The translations under genes were made by a program, and so were the position numbers. A stretch of DNA of 64,000 nucleotides from Rubrivivax albus. Its GTDB lineage: Bacteria > Pseudomonadota > Gammaproteobacteria > Burkholderiales > Burkholderiaceae_C. A model generated the notes under the pieces. It did not search any database. It saw nothing but the letters and a program-made list of their open reading frames with translations, and was not told where the DNA came from. The stretch covers positions 1-64,000 of the forward strand of contig NZ_SACT01000007.1 in assembly GCF_004016515.1 (NCBI RefSeq), read 5' to 3'. This document shows positions 60,676 to 64,000 of the stretch, in pieces. How positions within the stretch are numbered: position 1 is the stretch's first letter; every line of letters begins with the position of its first letter.

Positions 60676-60897
60676 ATGAGACATTCGCTTTCCGCCAGCC
60701 TGAGCCGCACCGTGGCGTCGGCCGTCGTCACCGCAGCCGCCCTGGGCGGCTGCGCCATGATGGGCTGCGCCGGCCGCAAGTGCGGCACCCATGCCGCCAT
60801 GCACAAGTGCGGTGCCTGCAAGGCCAAGTGCGGTGCCTGCAAGGCCAAGTGCGGTGCCTGCAAGGCCAAGTGCGGCGCCTGCAAGGCCAAGCAGTGA
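60676..60897 (+). CDS. Secreted cysteine-repeat peptide, possible metallophore precursor
   Basis: This 73-residue peptide has a signal or lipobox segment (VVTAAALGGCAMMGCAGRKC) and a C-terminal low-complexity region of four KCGACKA heptads ending KQ. Twelve cysteines are visible in total. The repeats recall the Cys-Gly motifs of HvfA- and bufferin-type RiPP precursors modified by MNIO (DUF692) enzymes, but no such enzyme is in the window. Alternatively it is an unmodified copper or arsenic-binding peptide. A GAGGAGACC ribosome binding site precedes the ATG. A DUF6969-like gene follows after 87 bases. Confidence 0.75.
   Translation: MRHSLSASLSRTVASAVVTAAALGGCAMMGCAGRKCGTHAAMHKCGACKAKCGACKAKCGACKAKCGACKAKQ
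60805..60888 (+). repeat. Four tandem 21-base repeats
   Basis: The unit AAGTGCGGTGCCTGCAAGGC(C) occurs at 60805-60825, 60826-60846, 60847-60867 and 60868-60888. Copies 1-3 are identical and copy 4 has GGC for GGT. It encodes KCGACKA and is likely to vary in copy number by slippage. Confidence 0.9.
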
Positions 60898-60984
60898 CCA
60901 CGCCCCTCGGTCGCCATCGGGGATGCCCGTGCGCTCGGACAGGCGCCTGAGGCTGCCGTCGCTTCGCGGCTGCGGGCACACCGG

Positions 60985-61728
60985 ATGAACCCGGCAGACA
61001 CGCCCAACACCAGCGCCACGCGGCCCGGCGGCCGCGCGGGGAACGCGTCGACAGCCCTGCAAGCGCATTGGCGCACCTTGGACGCTGGCCAGCTGCAGCA
61101 GGTCTGGCAAGAAGCACGCGCCGGCGTGGCCGCCTTCCGCGTGGTCACCCGTCGCTTCGGGTCTCCCATCCAGGCCTGGGTGCGCGGGCAGGCCATGCAC
61201 CGCGACGCCCACTATCCGGCCACGGATGTGGTGGACACCGACTCGGGGTCGCAGTACTTCTATCACGCCCATCGGCATGGCGACCGCGAGCACGGGCACC
61301 TGCACCTGTTTTGGCACGCACGCGCCGATGGCAGGCGATGGCGTCACCGTGCGCGCCGCGCGCCGGCGGGCGGCGCCAGTCATTTGCTGGCCATCGGCCT
61401 GGACGACCGTGGGGTGCCGCTGAGCCTGTTCACTGTCAATCGCTGGGTGACCGACGGTGGCTGGTTCAACGCCGCGCAGACGCTGCGCATGGTTGACCGT
61501 TTCCAGCCCGGACCTGTATCGGGCTACACCGACGTCAACCGCTGGCTGGTGTCGTTCCTGCGCCTGTATCGCCCGGCCGTGGCCACCCTGCTGGCACGGC
61601 GGGACGGCCGACTGAGCCGCTGCCATGCCGACGATCCCTTGTCCGACACGAAGCTGGAAGTGCTCAGCCGACTGGAGGTCGACTGGCTTGCCGACCTGGC
61701 CCATCTGGAGCACCTGTGCGCACCCTGA
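60985..61728 (+). CDS. Conserved hypothetical protein (DUF6969-like)
   Basis: This 247-residue soluble protein has a His-rich centre (SQYFYHAHRHGDREHGHLHL), which could bind metal, followed by GASHLLAIGLDDRGVPLSLF and VNRWVTDGGWF. I believe this matches the DUF6969 family, of unknown function; my confidence in the name is moderate. It lies between the cysteine-repeat peptide and the sigma factor on the same strand, suggesting one metal-related locus. No signal peptide. Confidence 0.65.
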   Translation: MNPADTPNTSATRPGGRAGNASTALQAHWRTLDAGQLQQVWQEARAGVAAFRVVTRRFGSPIQAWVRGQAMHRDAHYPATDVVDTDSGSQYFYHAHRHGDREHGHLHLFWHARADGRRWRHRARRAPAGGASHLLAIGLDDRGVPLSLFTVNRWVTDGGWFNAAQTLRMVDRFQPGPVSGYTDVNRWLVSFLRLYRPAVATLLARRDGRLSRCHADDPLSDTKLEVLSRLEVDWLADLAHLEHLCAP

Positions 61729-61773
61729 CCACCCTCCGGCTGCCACTGCCACGGGCCGACACGGCCGTTCGAC

Positions 61774-61792
61774 GGCGGGTGGACCACCCGCC
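61774..61792 (+). terminator. Palindrome between the DUF6969-like and sigma genes
   Basis: GGCGGGTGG-A-CCACCCGCC is a perfect palindrome extended by one further C-G pair. It may be a terminator of the upstream gene or an operator for the sigma factor. It argues that the sigma gene starts after it rather than at the upstream GTG (61716). Confidence 0.5.
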
Positions 61793-61835
61793 GCGGTACA
61801 GTCCGGCGCGACGCCTCGCCCGCTCGACCGCTACC

Positions 61836-62474
61836 GTGACCCGATCATCGCCTCCCCGCGCCGCGCCTGCACCCACACCGTCCGCCCCGACTTTCGATGG
61901 TGCGGCGCTGTCGGCGCTGCGCGGAGACATGCTCCGATTCGCGCGCCTGCAGCTGCGCGATGCCGCTGCAGCCGAAGATGTGGTCCAGGAAGCGATCGAA
62001 GCGGCATGGCGGCAGTCGACATCCTTCGCCGGCCAGTCGTCGCTGAAGACCTGGGTCTTCGCGATCCTGCGTCATCGCATCGTCGACCACATCCGCCGTG
62101 ACCAGCGCACGGTGAGCTTCTCTGCCTTGCTGGATGCGGAGGACGAGGCCGACTGGCAGCAAGGCCTCGACCAGCTCTTCCAGCGCTCAGGTCAGTGGCA
62201 ACCGATGCACCGACCCGCGGAGTGGCCGGACCCGGAGGCGGCGATGGCCCATCGCCAGTTCTGGCAGGCCCTCGAACAGTGCCTGCAATTGCTGCCTGCA
62301 GCGACAGGCAAGGTGTTCATGATGCGTGAGTTGCTCGGCTTCGAAGTCGCGGAGATCTGCGCGCGCCTGGACATCAGCAGCGGCAACTGCCATGTCATCC
62401 TGCACCGTGCGCGCATGAAGCTGCGAAGCTGTATCCAGCCGGTGGCAGCGCACGCGGGAGACGCCGCATGCTGA
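61836..62474 (+). CDS. ECF-type RNA polymerase sigma factor
   Basis: This is a sigma-70 family factor of about 212 residues. Region 2 spans about 23-95 (LRGDMLRFARLQLRDAAAAE, DVVQEAIEAAWR, SLKTWVFAILRHRIVDHIRR). Region 4 follows (LLPAATGKVFMMRELLGFEV, AEICARLDISSGNCHVILHR). GTG at 61836 is favoured because the preceding 40 in-frame codons look non-coding and include a palindrome. It overlaps by seven bases the zinc-finger protein that probably inhibits it. It likely drives the TGTAA-N17-CG promoters nearby. Confidence 0.88.
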   Translation: MTRSSPPRAAPAPTPSAPTFDGAALSALRGDMLRFARLQLRDAAAAEDVVQEAIEAAWRQSTSFAGQSSLKTWVFAILRHRIVDHIRRDQRTVSFSALLDAEDEADWQQGLDQLFQRSGQWQPMHRPAEWPDPEAAMAHRQFWQALEQCLQLLPAATGKVFMMRELLGFEVAEICARLDISSGNCHVILHRARMKLRSCIQPVAAHAGDAAC

Positions 62475-62683
62475 GCTGCCGCGAAGTCACCGCGCTGTGT
62501 TCACAGGAACTGGATCGACCACTGGGCCTGCGAGAGCGGCTGGCCCTTCGCACCCACTTGATGATGTGCAGGGGCTGCTCCCGTTTCCGCGCCCAGATGG
62601 GCACCATGCACAACATGTTCCGGCGGTACGCCGCGGGCGAGATGCCGGGTGACGAGCACTTGCCGGGTGACACCCGGAACTGA
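62468..62683 (+). CDS. Zinc-finger anti-sigma factor (short)
   Basis: This 71-residue protein has the zf-HC2/ZAS motif. MLSCREVTALCSQELDRPLG is followed by LALRTHLMMCRGCSRFRAQM, giving His-x3-Cys-x2-Cys. It lacks the membrane helix of larger anti-sigma factors, so it should be cytoplasmic and redox- or metal-responsive. Start overlaps the sigma gene, the usual pairing. Confidence 0.88.
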   Translation: MLSCREVTALCSQELDRPLGLRERLALRTHLMMCRGCSRFRAQMGTMHNMFRRYAAGEMPGDEHLPGDTRN

Positions 62684-62829
62684 CCCCGCGCCGGCCTGCC
62701 GCCGGCATCGCTCCCACTTCCGCCGGCCTCAAGTCCAACGCGAACCCGCCGATATCCAAGGAGGGCCGATGGGTCTGAGGCGGCCGGCTCGCCGCCCGCC
62801 CCCCGACCTTCATATGGAGACCTGTCCCC

Positions 62830-63288
62830 ATGTCCCAACGCATCCTGCTCGCCCGTCCGCATGCCTTCATCGTCAACGAGATGAGGCCGTTCCTCCTCGA
62901 GGCCGGCTTCAGCCCCGTGAAGCCCGAGTCCAAGGTGCAGCTGCTGGAGGAGCTGGGCCGGCCGGCGCAGGGCATCGTGATCTCCACCGCCGTCAGCTCG
63001 AACGTCGAGGGTGACGCCGAGGCCGTGTTCCGCTGGGTGCGGGAAAAGCAGCCGAACGTGCCGGTGGCCTTTGCCGGCATGACCGATGCGCGCTTCATGC
63101 GGCTGGCGGTGGAGCAGGCGGTCAAGGCCCTGGTGCACCAGCCGGTGATCACCGGCGCCGCCGACTACCTGGCCGCCGCCCGTGGTCACACGCGCTCCGG
63201 TGTCTTCCTGTTCCTGCGCAAGGATGACCTGTCGCCGGGGGCGGGACGTCAGGTGGCGATGGCCGCGCTGCGGGCCCATTTCGCCTGA
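62830..63288 (+). CDS. Uncharacterised alpha/beta protein
   Basis: This 152-residue soluble protein starts MSQRILLARPHAFIVNEMRP and alternates strands and helices. The layout resembles a receiver domain (IVISTAVSSNVEGDAEAVFR, VPVAFAGMTDARFM), but without the Asp phospho-acceptor. No family is assigned. GGAGA lies eight bases before the ATG. It is between the anti-sigma gene and nrtS on the same strand. Confidence 0.7.
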   Translation: MSQRILLARPHAFIVNEMRPFLLEAGFSPVKPESKVQLLEELGRPAQGIVISTAVSSNVEGDAEAVFRWVREKQPNVPVAFAGMTDARFMRLAVEQAVKALVHQPVITGAADYLAAARGHTRSGVFLFLRKDDLSPGAGRQVAMAALRAHFA

Positions 63289-63325
63289 TCTGCCCACGCG
63301 GAACATGGCGTCAGGCGGCAGGAAC

Positions 63326-63607
63326 ATGGCTTCTTCCGTGCGCCCCCCCGGTCTGTGGGCGCTGATGCTGCGCCCGCCGGCATTGAAGGCGGCCCTGCGC
63401 ATTGCGGCCGTCGTGGGCACCGTGCTCAATGCCGTGAACAACGGTCCGCCGTGGTGGGCCGGCGAGCCTGTCAGCGCCTGGAAAGTGGTGATGAATTATG
63501 TGGTCCCGCTGTGCGTGGCCAGCTACAGCGCAGCGCGCCAGGAGCAGCGACGCCTGGCCGCGTCCATGACGCCGGCCCCGGGTTTGCACGAGGACCGCAG
63601 CCTGTAA
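63326..63607 (+). CDS. nrtS: NrtS-like small membrane protein
   Basis: This 93-residue protein has two hydrophobic helices, [20 protein letters not shown] and [20 protein letters not shown], matching the NrtS (nitrate/nitrite transporter NrtS) family. The exact transport role of such short proteins is weakly established. ATG at 63326 has AGGA upstream; 63305 is an alternative. It precedes the DUF2282 gene. Confidence 0.75.
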   Translation: MASSVRPPGLWALMLRPPALKAALRIAAVVGTVLNAVNNGPPWWAGEPVSAWKVVMNYVVPLCVASYSAARQEQRRLAASMTPAPGLHEDRSL

Positions 63608-63630
63608 GCCTTGCGGGGTCAGGGACGACT
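63603..63630 (+). promoter_or_regulatory. Candidate ECF-sigma promoter for the DUF2282 gene
   Basis: TGTAAG (63603-63608), 17 bases and CGACT (63626-63630) match the arrangement at 60585-60612. TGTAAG includes the nrtS stop codon. It lies about 75 bases upstream of the DUF2282 start. The weaker CGACT makes it less certain. Confidence 0.35.
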
Positions 63631-63705
63631 GAACCGGTGTCGTCGCAGCCGCCTCCGGCGCGGCGACGGATCCGATTCACACCGCATGTTTCCAGGAGCT
63701 GTCCC

Positions 63706-64000
63706 ATGTCCCAGACCCTCTCGACCCAAGCTACCGCCGCCGCGCTCGCGCTCGCACTCGGCACCGCACTGACCCTGGCCCACGCGCCGGCCCAGGCCCA
63801 GGGCGCCGACAAGGAGAAGTGCTACGGCGTGGCCCTCAAGGGCAAGAACGACTGCGCCGCGGGCCCCGGCACCACCTGCGCCGGCACCTCGGTGCGCGAC
63901 TACCAGGGCAACGCCTGGTCGTTCGTGGCCAAGGGCACCTGCGAGAAGACGGCTTCGAAGACGTCCTCCACGGGCTTTGGCCAGCTGGCGGCCTTCAAGG
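63706..64000 (+). CDS. bufA: DUF2282 (bufferin-type) protein, 3' end outside window
   Basis: The partial frame of 98 residues has a signal peptide ([18 protein letters not shown]) and mature [20 protein letters not shown], then [20 protein letters not shown] and KGTC. This is the DUF2282 family with its four conserved cysteines. Members are copper-buffering peptides (bufferins) made by a DUF692 enzyme with DUF2063 and DoxX partners, usually encoded downstream. The ATG follows TCCAGGAGCTG. Here the partners would lie beyond the window. Confidence 0.85.
   Translation, partial: MSQTLSTQATAAALALALGTALTLAHAPAQAQGADKEKCYGVALKGKNDCAAGPGTTCAGTSVRDYQGNAWSFVAKGTCEKTASKTSSTGFGQLAAFK

Noticed and set aside
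60805-60888. Tandem 21-base repeats as a CRISPR array
   Set aside because: There are no spacers; repeats are contiguous and in frame within a coding sequence.
62769-63014. An ATG after AAGGAGGG that opens another frame over the gene at 62830
   Set aside because: The translation is Arg/Pro-rich and becomes an out-of-frame shadow of the 152-residue protein, which has its own ribosome binding site.

Overview
The window looks like a high-GC betaproteobacterial (Burkholderiales, Leptothrix/Rubrivivax-like) genome segment. This is inferred from base composition, a beta-type outer-membrane porin, DUF4148 and FG-GAP proteins, and betaproteobacterial-type aio genes. No rRNA, tRNA or CRISPR was recognised. 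About half of the window deals with arsenic.

Layout. 1-3.6 kb: left end of an IS21-type element, an FG-GAP lipoprotein, an orphan tyrosine recombinase and a parD/frameshifted-parE pair. 3.7-11.3 kb: arsenite oxidation, with aioX-aioS-aioR facing aioB-aioA-nitroreductase across a sigma-54 (-24/-12) promoter. 11.3-18.7 kb: arsenic resistance, in two ArsR-headed units. One is GAPDH-arsJ-arsR-arsC-acr3-arsA, in which ArsA carries an extra N-terminal redox domain. The other is arsR-arsI. 19.2-25.5 kb: mobile-element backbone with a YhcG nuclease, MOBP relaxase, MobC-like protein, candidate oriT with a P-type nick motif, stbABC-like partition operon, DUF932 and SSB. 25.5-31 kb: decaying DNA (NYN, creA, integrase and IS256 remnants) around an intact SulP-universal stress protein pair. 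31-36 kb: sulfate ABC operon sbp-cysT-cysW-cysA and a convergent CysB-type regulator.

36.7-53.6 kb holds a haloacid dehalogenase and a long, tightly coupled minus-strand operon that matches arsenosugar-biosynthesis loci. It contains a peroxidase-like protein, an extracytoplasmic solute-binding protein, radical SAM ArsS, a TVP38-disulfide-reductase fusion, DUF547, two small glycosyltransferases, an FAD oxidoreductase, a PhnDEC-type ABC transporter, DUF302, a metallophosphoesterase, an MTA-phosphorylase-like enzyme and an AhpD-like protein. No arsM methyltransferase was seen. 53.6-60.5 kb: ordinary accessory genes (DUF4148, YeeE/YedE, Sel1-repeat protein, porin, two uncharacterised coupled genes). 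60.6-64 kb: a metal-stress-like locus with a cysteine-repeat secreted peptide, an ECF sigma factor with a zinc-finger anti-sigma, NrtS and the start of a DUF2282 (bufferin-type) protein cut by the window end.

How it fits together. AioX/S/R would sense periplasmic arsenite and activate sigma-54 transcription of aioBA. Arsenate made or imported is either reduced by ArsC and exported by Acr3/ArsA, or esterified by GAPDH and exported by ArsJ. ArsI would break C-As bonds of methylated arsenicals, while the ArsS operon would build arsenosugars if methylated arsenic is supplied from elsewhere. The mob/stb genes suggest that the island is, or was, mobilizable.
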